From: Acidobacteriaceae bacterium
Lineage (GTDB): Bacteria > Acidobacteriota > Terriglobia > Terriglobales > Acidobacteriaceae
NCBI GenBank assembly: GCA_003133425.1
Contig: PKXI01000302.1
Location: forward strand, 9,283-16,119
DNA: 6,837 nucleotides
Reading direction: 5' to 3'
Of this stretch, positions 1 to 5,438 are shown piece by piece (the stretch's first letter is position 1; every line of letters starts with the position of its first letter). Under the pieces are notes generated by a model that did not search any database, had not been told where the DNA came from, and worked only from the letters and a program-made list of their open reading frames with translations. Made by a program: the position numbers and the translations under genes.

Positions 1-53
1 AGCGCCACAAGTACGTTGTCGCGCGGGTCAAGTTGCAGAATGGTTTCCGGCAT
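1..53 (-). CDS. UxaA-family (altronate dehydratase-like) SAF-domain protein, N-terminus only
   Basis: Only the first 18 codons are inside the window; the rest lies beyond position 1. They read MPETILQLDPRDNVLVAL. The pattern of a hydrophobic strand, then L-x-P-x-D-N-V-x-V-A-L, is typical of the start of SAF domains in UxaA-type altronate/galactarate dehydratases, which remove water from sugar acids in the cytoplasm. The ATG at 51-53 has an AAAGAG ribosome-binding sequence five bases upstream. The gene lies 101 nt downstream of the glycerol-facilitator-like gene on the same strand, which would suit a carbohydrate or sugar-acid catabolic neighbourhood. The match is short, so the family call is an inference from 18 residues; another SAF-domain protein is possible. 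Confidence 0.55.
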   Translation of the reverse strand, partial: MPETILQLDPRDNVLVA

Positions 54-154
54 GAGGGCTCTTTTCTGATTCTGCGGGGAAGCTCGCAGTCAAGAGAAAG
101 GATACAACTCGGCCGCGATGCTGGGACAAGAGATGCGCCATCTGTATTGAAGTG

Positions 155-883
155 CTAAAGATGCGCATAGTGCAGGAGCAGGCCGGCGAGTGCCCCACCT
201 GTGAGGTCGCCGAAAATCGGAACCCATGCATAGCGCCAGTTGGAACCGCCCTTGCCTGGTATTGGCAGCAGCGCATGGACGAGCCGAGGGCCAAGATCCC
301 GCGCCGGATTGATGGCGTAGCCTGTGGTGCCACCGAGCGAGAGGCCGATGCCCCACACCAGGCTGCAAACCAGCCACGGTCCCATTCCCGCCGCTGGGCC
401 GGTCATTGAAACGCCATGGGAAAAGATTGCGCCGGCTACGACAACGAGAACCATTGTGCCGATGACTTCGCCGACGAAGTTCGCCGGCCGGTTGCGTATC
501 GCGCCATTGGTGCAAAAGATGCCGAGCTTGGCTGTGGGATCGGGTGTGGGCTTCCAGTGCGCGGCGTAGTGCAGCACCATCAACGATGCGCCGCCCATTG
601 CACCGAGCAGTTGAGCCGACCAGTAGTACAGCACCTGCGAATAATTACCGCTGATGACCGCCGCCGCGAGGGTAATTGCCGGATTGAGGTGCGCGCCGGG
701 GCTGCCAAAGGCTTGCGCCACCAGAACGCCGCAGAGTACGCCCAGCGCCCAGCCGGTGGTGATAACCATCCAGCCCGCGTCGGCAGCATACGACTTGCGC
801 AGTGTTACGCCGGCACATACGCCGGTGCCAAGCAGCACCAGGACCAGTGTCCCCATAAACTCGCCTAACCAGACAGAATGCAT
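155..883 (-). CDS. glpF: GlpF-type MIP channel (glycerol facilitator/aquaglyceroporin)
   Basis: A 242-residue inner-membrane channel of the major intrinsic protein family, close to the usual length, that should let glycerol or other small polyols cross by facilitated diffusion. Both half-helix signatures are present: H-L-NPA-I at residues 65-70 and NPARDLGPR at 192-200. The Asp after NPAR is the usual mark of glycerol facilitators as opposed to water-only aquaporins. Aligned by eye to E. coli GlpF, the selectivity filter is Trp45, Gly180, Tyr189 and Arg195; Tyr replaces the E. coli Phe200. Six hydrophobic segments plus two re-entrant loops can be traced. The ATG is preceded by AAGGAAGGCGAA, a strong Shine-Dalgarno sequence. 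No glycerol kinase or glycerol-3-phosphate dehydrogenase gene is beside it, so the physiological solute is open. The next gene downstream resembles a sugar-acid dehydratase, which would allow a different polyol as the substrate. Confidence 0.92.
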   Translation of the reverse strand: MHSVWLGEFMGTLVLVLLGTGVCAGVTLRKSYAADAGWMVITTGWALGVLCGVLVAQAFGSPGAHLNPAITLAAAVISGNYSQVLYYWSAQLLGAMGGASLMVLHYAAHWKPTPDPTAKLGIFCTNGAIRNRPANFVGEVIGTMVLVVVAGAIFSHGVSMTGPAAGMGPWLVCSLVWGIGLSLGGTTGYAINPARDLGPRLVHALLPIPGKGGSNWRYAWVPIFGDLTGGALAGLLLHYAHL

Positions 884-895
884 TTCGCCTTCCTT

Positions 896-916
896 CGTAT
901 ACGTTGTGGGCGCCCA
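896..916. promoter_or_regulatory. two short perfect palindromes upstream of the channel gene
   Basis: The 70-nt gap before the channel gene contains CGTATACG at 896-903 and TGGGCGCCCA at 907-916, two perfect palindromes four bases apart. They lie just upstream of the ribosome-binding site, where an operator or a leader hairpin could act. No convincing -35/-10 pair was found, and short palindromes arise by chance in G+C-rich DNA, so this is only a candidate regulatory site. Confidence 0.2.
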
Positions 917-953
917 AATGGACGCTTGGTTCAGTGTTTGAAACGTAACTAAG

Positions 954-1367
954 TCAAAACCAGGTCTGGCGCTTGTAATCGTCGTACGCCGCCCCGAATT
1001 TCTCAGCCAACACCTGTGACTCCTTGCGACTTCGAATGACCTGCATGGGAATCAGGATGACGAAGCAAAGCAGCAGTAAGGGTTTGCCAAACCAGATGAT
1101 GACTCCCGCAATCAGCAACCCGCCAAAGACGTAAATGGGATTACGGATGCGGAAATAGATGCCGGTGGTTACGAGCGTAGTGGCCTTGGCCTGCACGCTA
1201 AAAGCGCGGCCCAATTGAATGCGGGCCGCGGCGAGCAGCAGAAAAGATGGGGCGGCAATGGCAATTCCGGCGATGCGGGGAATCGTCCACGGAAGCTCCA
1301 TGGCGCGCATGCCCAGGATGATGGCGGCAACAGTCACCAATGCGAGAGTTGCGATATTGAGCTTCAT
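954..1367 (-). CDS. Membrane methyltransferase, isoprenylcysteine carboxyl methyltransferase (ICMT)/PEMT-like
   Basis: A 137-residue integral membrane protein. Hydrophobic helices lie at about residues 5-22, 32-50 and 80-110. The signature LVTTGIYFRIRNPIY (65-79) matches the 'L-v-t-x-G-x-Y-x-x-x-R-[HN]-P-x-Y' motif of ICMT and phospholipid methyltransferase-type enzymes. It is followed by the family's cytosolic C-terminal helix with Glu115, the 'E-K-F-G-x-x-Y' segment (122-128) and Tyr131. Such enzymes transfer a methyl group from S-adenosylmethionine to a lipid or lipid-linked acceptor. Bacteria usually lack prenylated CaaX proteins, so the acceptor is unknown. I chose the ATG at 1365-1367 because GAGG lies six bases upstream; an in-frame GTG at 1380-1382 would add five residues but has no such signal. 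The gene lies between the NUP-family gene and the channel gene on the same strand, without overlap, and the context does not identify its substrate. Confidence 0.82.
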   Translation of the reverse strand: MKLNIATLALVTVAAIILGMRAMELPWTIPRIAGIAIAAPSFLLLAAARIQLGRAFSVQAKATTLVTTGIYFRIRNPIYVFGGLLIAGVIIWFGKPLLLLCFVILIPMQVIRSRKESQVLAEKFGAAYDDYKRQTWF

Positions 1368-1417
1368 AAAAGACCTCAGCACGGTCTGGCGTCAGCAACA
1401 CATTACAGTGCTTCCAG

Positions 1418-1447
1418 TATGCGGAAACCGTTGGCGGCAACCGCATA
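1418..1447. repeat. small inverted repeat upstream of the methyltransferase gene
   Basis: TATGCGG at 1418-1424 and CCGCATA at 1441-1447 form a perfect 7-bp inverted repeat with a 16-nt spacer; GTTG/CAAC (1430-1433 and 1438-1441) could extend the stem inward with a bulge. It lies about 50 nt upstream of the methyltransferase start, with a TGTAAT sequence (minus strand) between them that could be a -10 box. A regulatory role is a guess. Confidence 0.2.
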
Positions 1448-1502
1448 GTGCAACCGTGGCTGGATTTGCGTGACCCAAGCATTCTGCACCAGCCACCCCA
1501 CC

Positions 1503-1560
1503 TTCGCCAAGGTCCTGCGGTCCTTCGCAGACGGCGAATGCTGAAGGGAGCATTGCTCCC
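1503..1560 (-). terminator. overlapping hairpins in the gap after the NUP-family gene
   Basis: The strongest stem is GGGAGC (1546-1551)/GCTCCC (1555-1560) with a 3-nt loop, starting about 24 nt past the stop codon of the NUP-family gene on the minus strand. A second stem, AATGCT (1537-1542)/AGCATT (1549-1554), overlaps it, so the two cannot form together. TTCGCC (1503-1508)/GGCGAA (1533-1538) gives a third, wider pairing. On the minus strand the short stem is followed by TTCAGC and not by a T-run, so it is not a classical intrinsic terminator. It may instead stabilise the 3' end of the mRNA or be a dispersed intergenic repeat. Confidence 0.3.
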
Positions 1561-1583
1561 CTTTGCCTGGTTGCAAAGTTTCG

Positions 1584-2660
1584 CTACGGCTTGGGGGAGG
1601 GTGCGCCGGTTGCGCCTGGGACCGTTGCCTCGTATTGCGGCCAATGGGTGAGGAACTCGCTCACTACGACGTGGCCTACCCGGTACGCGGCCTCAAGCGA
1701 GGGGAGATAGGCGGCGTACTTGCCGATACGCTGGCGGGCAAGACTTTGCGGGGCGGTGAGGCCACGCGGCTGCCTGTCGAAGTTGCTTACAGTGCGCAGA
1801 ACCAGGACGCGCTTTCGATCGACGCGGCCTGCATTGGCGAGAAATTCCAGAGACTGCAAAGTTCCCGTGTCTTCCATGGCCGTGGTGGCAAACTCACCCT
1901 TGCCATTGGTGAAGTAGCGCATCCAGTCCGTTGCCCATGCATCCATGAGCTTGCCGTGCCAATAGGTGGAGGAGGAGATTTCATCGCCCAGGGCAACAAA
2001 CGGTGGGCGTTGGGATGCGGCGCCATCGAAACCGCTGCGGATCTCCTTCAGATGGTCGGAGTCAGCGAGCGGAGTTTCGCGCGTCAGGTTGAAGGCCCAT
2101 TGTGCGAGAGAAGCATTCAGCTCATAGGCCTGGCCCGGCTGAGGCTCGGCGGGCTGCTCGAATGGTTGGGCTTTGCGCAGCGGCAGATAGCCGGTGGTCC
2201 AGTCAGGCGGAATTTCGCGCGCGTCGATCTCGTAGCTCAAGTCAGCATCGACGACCCAGCGCGCCCAAAGTGCGGATCCAAGCGAGACGCGGTCCGGGCA
2301 TCCGCCTGCGATGCCGGCAACTAGCCAGTAGGTATGACTGAAGTCGAAGCGATTGTCGAGGCCTACCGCCATGATGGTGGACGCGGCGTGCGCCGTTCCC
2401 TGGCCGGTGAGCACTGCCATCTCGCCCTGGTCATTCATGCGCACGGCGTGATAACCGGCTGGGAGTGGATAGATCTTGTCGAGGTGGTCGCGTTCCACCC
2501 AGTACTGCAGTTCACCGGGGGCATCGCCGGTGTCTGCGCCTTGCTCGAACATAGCCACCACAACGACTTTTACAGGGATCGGGCGTGGCTGCGCGGCGGT
2601 CACGTGCGTAATGGCCGCAAGCAGGAGAAGGGAAGCGAAACCTCGTGTGCGTGTCGTCAT
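1584..2660 (-). CDS. Exported NUP-family protein (purine nucleoside permease / nucleoside phosphorylase-like fold)
   Basis: A 358-residue protein that resembles the NUP family, named after the Candida albicans purine nucleoside permease. The N-terminus has Arg4 and Arg6, a hydrophobic core (about 8-20) and a T-A-A/Q site near residue 23, so it is probably exported to the periplasm. There is no further membrane helix. The body shows the layout of the PNP/UDP-phosphorylase fold: a beta strand KVVVVAMFE (31-39), TGQGTAHAA (85-93), a glycine turn AGIAGG (115-120), GDEISSSTYWHG (225-236), AMEDTG (261-266) and VLRTVSNFD (287-295). The last two correspond in position to the 'ME' and 'RxxSD' substrate regions of nucleosidases. 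A role in binding or cleaving exogenous nucleosides is likely; transport by itself is hard to reconcile with a soluble protein. No clear Shine-Dalgarno sequence precedes the ATG. It is transcribed divergently from the secreted isoaspartyl peptidase. I am confident of the family and unsure of the reaction. Confidence 0.85.
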   Translation of the reverse strand: MTTRTRGFASLLLLAAITHVTAAQPRPIPVKVVVVAMFEQGADTGDAPGELQYWVERDHLDKIYPLPAGYHAVRMNDQGEMAVLTGQGTAHAASTIMAVGLDNRFDFSHTYWLVAGIAGGCPDRVSLGSALWARWVVDADLSYEIDAREIPPDWTTGYLPLRKAQPFEQPAEPQPGQAYELNASLAQWAFNLTRETPLADSDHLKEIRSGFDGAASQRPPFVALGDEISSSTYWHGKLMDAWATDWMRYFTNGKGEFATTAMEDTGTLQSLEFLANAGRVDRKRVLVLRTVSNFDRQPRGLTAPQSLARQRIGKYAAYLPSLEAAYRVGHVVVSEFLTHWPQYEATVPGATGAPSPKP

Positions 2661-2687
2661 TGATTGCGATATTACCGGAGAAGGACG

Positions 2688-2722
2688 GGGAATTGGGAGT
2701 CGGGAATATGGAGTAAGGACTT
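2688..2722. repeat. degenerate heptanucleotide tandem repeat
   Basis: Five consecutive 7-bp units start at 2688, 2695, 2702, 2709 and 2716. The first three follow the consensus GGGARTH and the last two are weaker copies. The array fills most of the divergent intergenic region between the NUP-family gene and the isoaspartyl peptidase gene. Its position means that both promoters must overlap or flank it. Copy-number change would alter promoter geometry, but no such effect can be seen from one sequence. Confidence 0.55.
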
Positions 2723-2758
2723 GGCGTTACCATGGACTGGAGCAGCGAGGGGACTCGC

Positions 2759-3835
2759 ATGAAAATTATTGGGACAATTCGCAGTCTGTTTTATGGAGCA
2801 ATCATGACAACCGCACTCGGCGCAGCGGGCGCTGCGCAACAGCCTACAGCAAATCATTGGGCGATTGTTCTTCACGGCGGCGCCGGCATTATTGAGCGCG
2901 CCAGTATGAATCCGACAACGGAGGCAGCTTATCGTGCCTCGCTGGCCCAGGCTACGCAGGCTGGCGCGCAAGTGCTGGATCGGGGCGGCTCGTCGCTTGA
3001 TGCCGTTGAGGCCGCAATTCGCATCCTTGAAGACGACCCGCTGTTCAATGCAGGGCGGGGCGCCGATTTTGCCGCAGACGGCAAGAACGAACTGGACGCG
3101 GCCATTATGGACGGCTCGAATATGAAGGCGGGGGCGGTGGGTGACATAACGCGTACGAGGCATCCCATCAGCCTGGCGCGCGCGGTGATGGAAAAGTCGC
3201 AGCACGTGTTTCTTGTGGGCCAGGGCGCGGATGAGTTTTCAGTCTTCGCGGGGCTGGAGCAGGTGGATCCCAGCTACTTCTTTACCGAGCGGCGTTGGCA
3301 ATCGCTGGTGAAACAGTTGAAGACAGAAGGGTTGCCGATTCCGCCGCGGCCCGCAGGCGCGCCGCCTCCGCCTCCGGTGCCGGTGGCTGAGATTGAACCG
3401 CCCGATGCGCACAAGTACGGCACAGTCGGTGTGGTGGCTCTGGATCGCGCAGGGAACCTTGCCGCTGGTACTTCAACTGGAGGCACGCAAGCGAAGAGAT
3501 GGGGGCGCGTGGGCGATTCGCCGATTATTGGCGCGGGCACTTATGCCTCGAACCAGTCATGCGCAGTTTCGGCGACGGGCACGGGCGAGTACTTCATCCG
3601 GCTCACGGTGGCGCGGACGGTCTGTGCGCTGGTGGAGTACAAGGGCATGAAGTTGCAGGCGGCGGTGGACGGGGTGATTCACAAGGAGCTGACCGGGCTG
3701 CACGGTGACGGCGGCGTGATTGCCATCGCTCCCGACGGGGAGATGGCGTGGAGCTTCAACACGCCGGGCATGTACCGCGCCAAGCTGGCCGAAGGGGGCA
3801 AACTGGAGGTTGGGATTTATAACGACGAGCCGTGA
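2759..3835 (+). CDS. iaaA: Secreted isoaspartyl peptidase / plant-type L-asparaginase (Ntn hydrolase)
   Basis: A 358-residue precursor of the type-2 asparaginase family. The enzyme cuts itself in two and then hydrolyses isoaspartyl dipeptides, and usually L-asparagine. The N-terminus is a signal peptide (Lys2, hydrophobic core, A-G-A-A before Gln27), so it should act outside the cytoplasm. The alpha part carries HGGAG (39-43) and NAGRG (97-101). The predicted nucleophile is Thr222 in YGTVG, where self-cleavage would leave a beta chain of 137 residues. Arg250, Asp253, Thr273, Gly274 and Gly276 match E. coli EcAIII Arg207, Asp210, Thr230, Gly231 and Gly233, all at one constant offset, so the active site appears complete. 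A proline-rich linker (about 193-208) precedes the cleavage site. I chose the ATG at 2759 because GAGGGG lies six bases upstream; an ATG at 2732 would add nine residues and blur the signal peptide. No T-tailed terminator follows. Confidence 0.93.
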   Translation: MKIIGTIRSLFYGAIMTTALGAAGAAQQPTANHWAIVLHGGAGIIERASMNPTTEAAYRASLAQATQAGAQVLDRGGSSLDAVEAAIRILEDDPLFNAGRGADFAADGKNELDAAIMDGSNMKAGAVGDITRTRHPISLARAVMEKSQHVFLVGQGADEFSVFAGLEQVDPSYFFTERRWQSLVKQLKTEGLPIPPRPAGAPPPPPVPVAEIEPPDAHKYGTVGVVALDRAGNLAAGTSTGGTQAKRWGRVGDSPIIGAGTYASNQSCAVSATGTGEYFIRLTVARTVCALVEYKGMKLQAAVDGVIHKELTGLHGDGGVIAIAPDGEMAWSFNTPGMYRAKLAEGGKLEVGIYNDEP

Positions 3836-3855
3836 GTCGTGCTTGGGCGCTCGCG

Positions 3856-3941
3856 AAAGGTTGGCCTAAATGGTTCGTCTTTTTGCCGGAATGTAACCCC
3901 AGGAGGTGTCATTTACCCCGCAAAGGTTGGCTTATAAGGTT
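3856..3941. repeat. imperfect direct repeat pair, 20 bp, 66 bp apart
   Basis: AAAGGTTGGCCTAAATGGTT at 3856-3875 recurs as AAAGGTTGGCTTATAAGGTT at 3922-3941, with 17 of 20 positions identical. A shorter related piece, CAAGGTTGCGAAAG, follows near 4001. The copies lie shortly after the stop codon of the isoaspartyl peptidase gene. They could be a duplication, binding sites or remains of an element. Confidence 0.4.
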
Positions 3942-3960
3942 GCGATTCGTCGAGACCTTA

Positions 3961-3972
3961 ACCCTGCAGGGT
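3961..3972. repeat. 12-bp perfect palindrome
   Basis: ACCCTGCAGGGT is a perfect palindrome in the intergenic region. It has no T-run on either side and no loop, so it does not look like an intrinsic terminator; a protein-binding site is possible. Confidence 0.3.
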
Positions 3973-4049
3973 GCGTGATTGCCGGGGGCAGGCCGCTCGC
4001 AAGGTTGCGAAAGTGAGCCCATGGTCGCCTGGAAGTTCCCGAAAAGCGT

Positions 4050-4073
4050 GTAAAAAGGGCTTAAATGAGCCCT
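4050..4073 (-). terminator. possible intrinsic terminator for a minus-strand transcript
   Basis: On the minus strand AGGGCT, a 6-nt loop and AGCCCT are followed directly by TTTTTA, the layout of a Rho-independent terminator, although the stem has only six pairs. On the plus strand no T-run follows, so it would not stop the isoaspartyl peptidase transcript. It implies a transcript that enters from the right on the minus strand, yet no convincing gene lies there. A short antisense or small RNA from 4074 to about 4350 would fit. Confidence 0.35.
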
Positions 4074-4530
4074 AAATCGTGCTTATTGCGCGTATTTGAC
4101 AGGCTTTTTTGGGGTTTTTGTCGTCTGTAGGGTGGGAGACGGGATGCGCTGTTCTCCCGATGGAGTGTTCGTGATCGTCAAGGTCTTCGTGCCGGTCTCG
4201 GTTGTGGTTTGCATTGGCGGTGATCCGCGCGGAACTCAAGACTTCGGGCGATCGCATCTCGATGAGCGACTCGGGCGATTTACCGTCGATCGAGAAACAC
4301 ACCAGGCGAGATGGGCGTTTGCCGGGAGTGATCTCAGGCGTGACTCAGGCGGGCGTCAATATAGGTGTTAGGATCGGGCCTCGAGACACACGCGAAAGTT
4401 GCGCGCTCGAGACCCCGCCGGGACTTTCTCCGCAGCGTCTCGTCGGCGACCAAGGGGGCCGCAATTGGCAGGTTGAGTCGAAACTTAGGTTCATGAAAAA
4501 AGAATTGTTTCGGTAAACAGGCTGGAACTG

Positions 4531-4536
4531 TATGAT
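4531..4536 (+). promoter_or_regulatory. -10 box before the SLATT-like gene
   Basis: TATGAT at 4531-4536 is one base from the TATAAT consensus. Transcription would start about seven bases later, at 4543-4548, which coincides with the ATG at 4548. The -35 region (about 4508-4513, TTTCGG) is poor. An in-frame TGA at 4533-4535 rules out any earlier start codon, and no Shine-Dalgarno sequence precedes the ATG, so a leaderless or nearly leaderless mRNA is likely. Confidence 0.4.
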
Positions 4537-4547
4537 CTCCCCACCCT

Positions 4548-5195
4548 ATGTTTGATGCTGAAATCATTGCCGCAGTCGTTGCAATTCTTGGCACCCTGCT
4601 CGGCGGTGCAACATCTACGGAGCTTGCCGTCAGGCTGCTCAGTCCGCTTCTGAAGACAAAGAAACAGAAGGCGCTCGAAGAGAGCGCCGCTACTGACGAA
4701 GCCATTGTCGTTGCAGATGTATCTGCAGCTTTACCAAGCCAGATCCGACCCAAATTTACAATCGCCCAGAGCCATCTTGAGCGAAGGATCGCCGAAACCA
4801 AGATCCAGCAGAAGCACAATCAGATCACCGGCCGAATTCTTATGTTTTCATCGGTAGTTCTCACCTCAACTCAGATCATCATCGGTACGGTGATGGCCAC
4901 AGAATTCATAAAGCATCTTTTGTCGCCGACTCTTGTTGGGATTTTCGGAGTTGCAGTTATCGTCAGCTCATCGATCAATCAAAAATTCAGCCCAGGCGTC
5001 GGCGCACAGATCGCATTTCAAAAAGCTGATCTCCTCAGGGCCTTGATTCGTGACACTGAGGATAAGGTCGTCGCCCTGCTCACGGAAACCGATCAGCAGC
5101 GTGATGATCCGAAGCCCGTAAACGACCTCACGACGAAGTTCTCTTCGGAAGTCAAGAAAATCGAAGCGATCGCAAAGAAGAACCATAAGCCCTAG
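4548..5195 (+). CDS. Small membrane protein resembling SLATT-type (2TM) domains
   Basis: A 215-residue protein. A first hydrophobic stretch covers residues 5-23, then a charged helical stretch (about 36-95), two closely spaced membrane helices (about 96-117 and 125-143), the segment KFSPG (146-150) and a long C-terminal helix rich in Leu, Asp and Lys. A helix that runs into a tight pair of membrane helices, followed by an amphipathic helix, is the layout of SLATT domains. These were described computationally as pore-type effectors that accompany SMODS nucleotidyltransferases or SLOG sensors in bacterial conflict systems. I see no such partner here, so the functional link is only inferred. The gene has lower G+C than those to its left, a sign of separate origin. 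It starts without a ribosome-binding sequence, probably from a leaderless mRNA. A plain membrane protein with a similar topology is the main alternative. That it is a real gene is likely; the family is uncertain. Confidence 0.72.
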   Translation: MFDAEIIAAVVAILGTLLGGATSTELAVRLLSPLLKTKKQKALEESAATDEAIVVADVSAALPSQIRPKFTIAQSHLERRIAETKIQQKHNQITGRILMFSSVVLTSTQIIIGTVMATEFIKHLLSPTLVGIFGVAVIVSSSINQKFSPGVGAQIAFQKADLLRALIRDTEDKVVALLTETDQQRDDPKPVNDLTTKFSSEVKKIEAIAKKNHKP

Positions 5196-5205
5196 CGGGC
5201 TCACC

Positions 5206-5346
5206 GCCGGGTGCCCCGTCCTTCGCGTTCCTTGTGTTCTTTGCGAAAGGGTGGAATCAGATTCGCGAGCGGGCAGGAAGGGTGAGTAGTGGTTCATCGA
5301 CTCCCACCCTTGAATCAAAGAGCGATCCAAGGATGGGGCACCCGGC
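5206..5346. repeat. 141-bp element bounded by 18-bp inverted repeats
   Basis: The left arm GCCGGGTGCCCCGTCCTT (5206-5223) and right arm AAGGATGGGGCACCCGGC (5329-5346) are complementary at 17 of 18 positions, and the remaining pair can form G-U in RNA. Inside are further stems: CCTTCGC (5220-5226) with GCGAAAGG (5243-5250), and AAGGGTGAGT (5278-5287) with ACTCCCACCCTT (5300-5311). It fills most of the gap between the SLATT-like and DUF5677-like genes. It codes for nothing plausible. It resembles dispersed intergenic repeats, possibly MITE-like, that I recall from acidobacterial genomes. A large folded RNA at the 3' end of the upstream gene is the other reading. Confidence 0.7.
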
Positions 5347-5367
5347 AACAAGATCATGCTGTTCTAC

Positions 5368-5378
5368 CTAATCATTAG
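5368..5378. promoter_or_regulatory. short palindrome upstream of the DUF5677-like gene
   Basis: CTAATCATTAG is a perfect odd-length palindrome about 60 nt upstream of the DUF5677-like start. Its A+T-rich composition contrasts with the adjoining element. It could be a repressor site; no clear promoter hexamers were found next to it. Confidence 0.2.
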
Positions 5379-5438
5379 CCATGCGGCCCTGCTTGCGCCT
5401 TCATCTGGGTCGTTCTTCGCCATGCCAAATAGAAGTCC

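Larger units (their letters stand above)
3836..4547. other. gene-poor 0.7-kb intergenic region
   Basis: No open frame here looks like a real protein. The longest ones (a TTG-started frame at 4202-4516, one at 4096-4371, and a GTG-started frame at 4072-4302 on the minus strand) overlap each other, lack ribosome-binding sites and resemble no family I know. The region contains an imperfect direct repeat (3856-3941), a 12-bp palindrome (3961-3972), a hairpin with a T-run on the minus strand (4050-4073), a TTGACA sequence at 4095-4100 without a good -10 partner, and the likely promoter of the next gene at its right end. It marks the border between the G+C-rich left genes and the lower-G+C right genes. 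It could be a decayed gene, a small-RNA locus or an insertion scar. Confidence 0.6.

Noticed and set aside
1563..2324. 253-codon plus-strand open frame opposite the NUP-family gene
   Set aside because: It lies antisense within a gene whose family motifs are clear on the minus strand; the translation is Arg/Gly-rich and typical of a shadow frame.
3826..3853. stem CGAGC/GCTCG at the end of the isoaspartyl peptidase gene as a terminator
   Set aside because: The stem has only five pairs with an 18-nt loop and is not followed directly by a T-run; the T5 at about 3880 lies too far away.
4072..4302. 76-codon minus-strand open frame that ends at the minus-strand hairpin
   Set aside because: It has a GTG start without a Shine-Dalgarno sequence and a polar, family-less translation. 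Its end at the hairpin is suggestive but not enough to call a gene.
4202..4516. 104-codon plus-strand open frame in the gap (TTG start)
   Set aside because: It has no ribosome-binding site, overlaps frames in other phases, and its translation resembles no known family. Open frames of this length are expected by chance in G+C-rich DNA.
3836..4547. tRNA, attachment site or CRISPR in the gene-poor gap
   Set aside because: No T-arm GGTTCRAnnCC with a matching cloverleaf was found. The repeats number only two or three and are imperfect, without regular spacers, and no integrase gene is present.
4968..5357. 129-codon minus-strand open frame across the end of the SLATT-like gene and the repeat element
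   Set aside because: It crosses a coding region and an inverted-repeat element, and has no family resemblance; it is a by-product of the repeat sequence.
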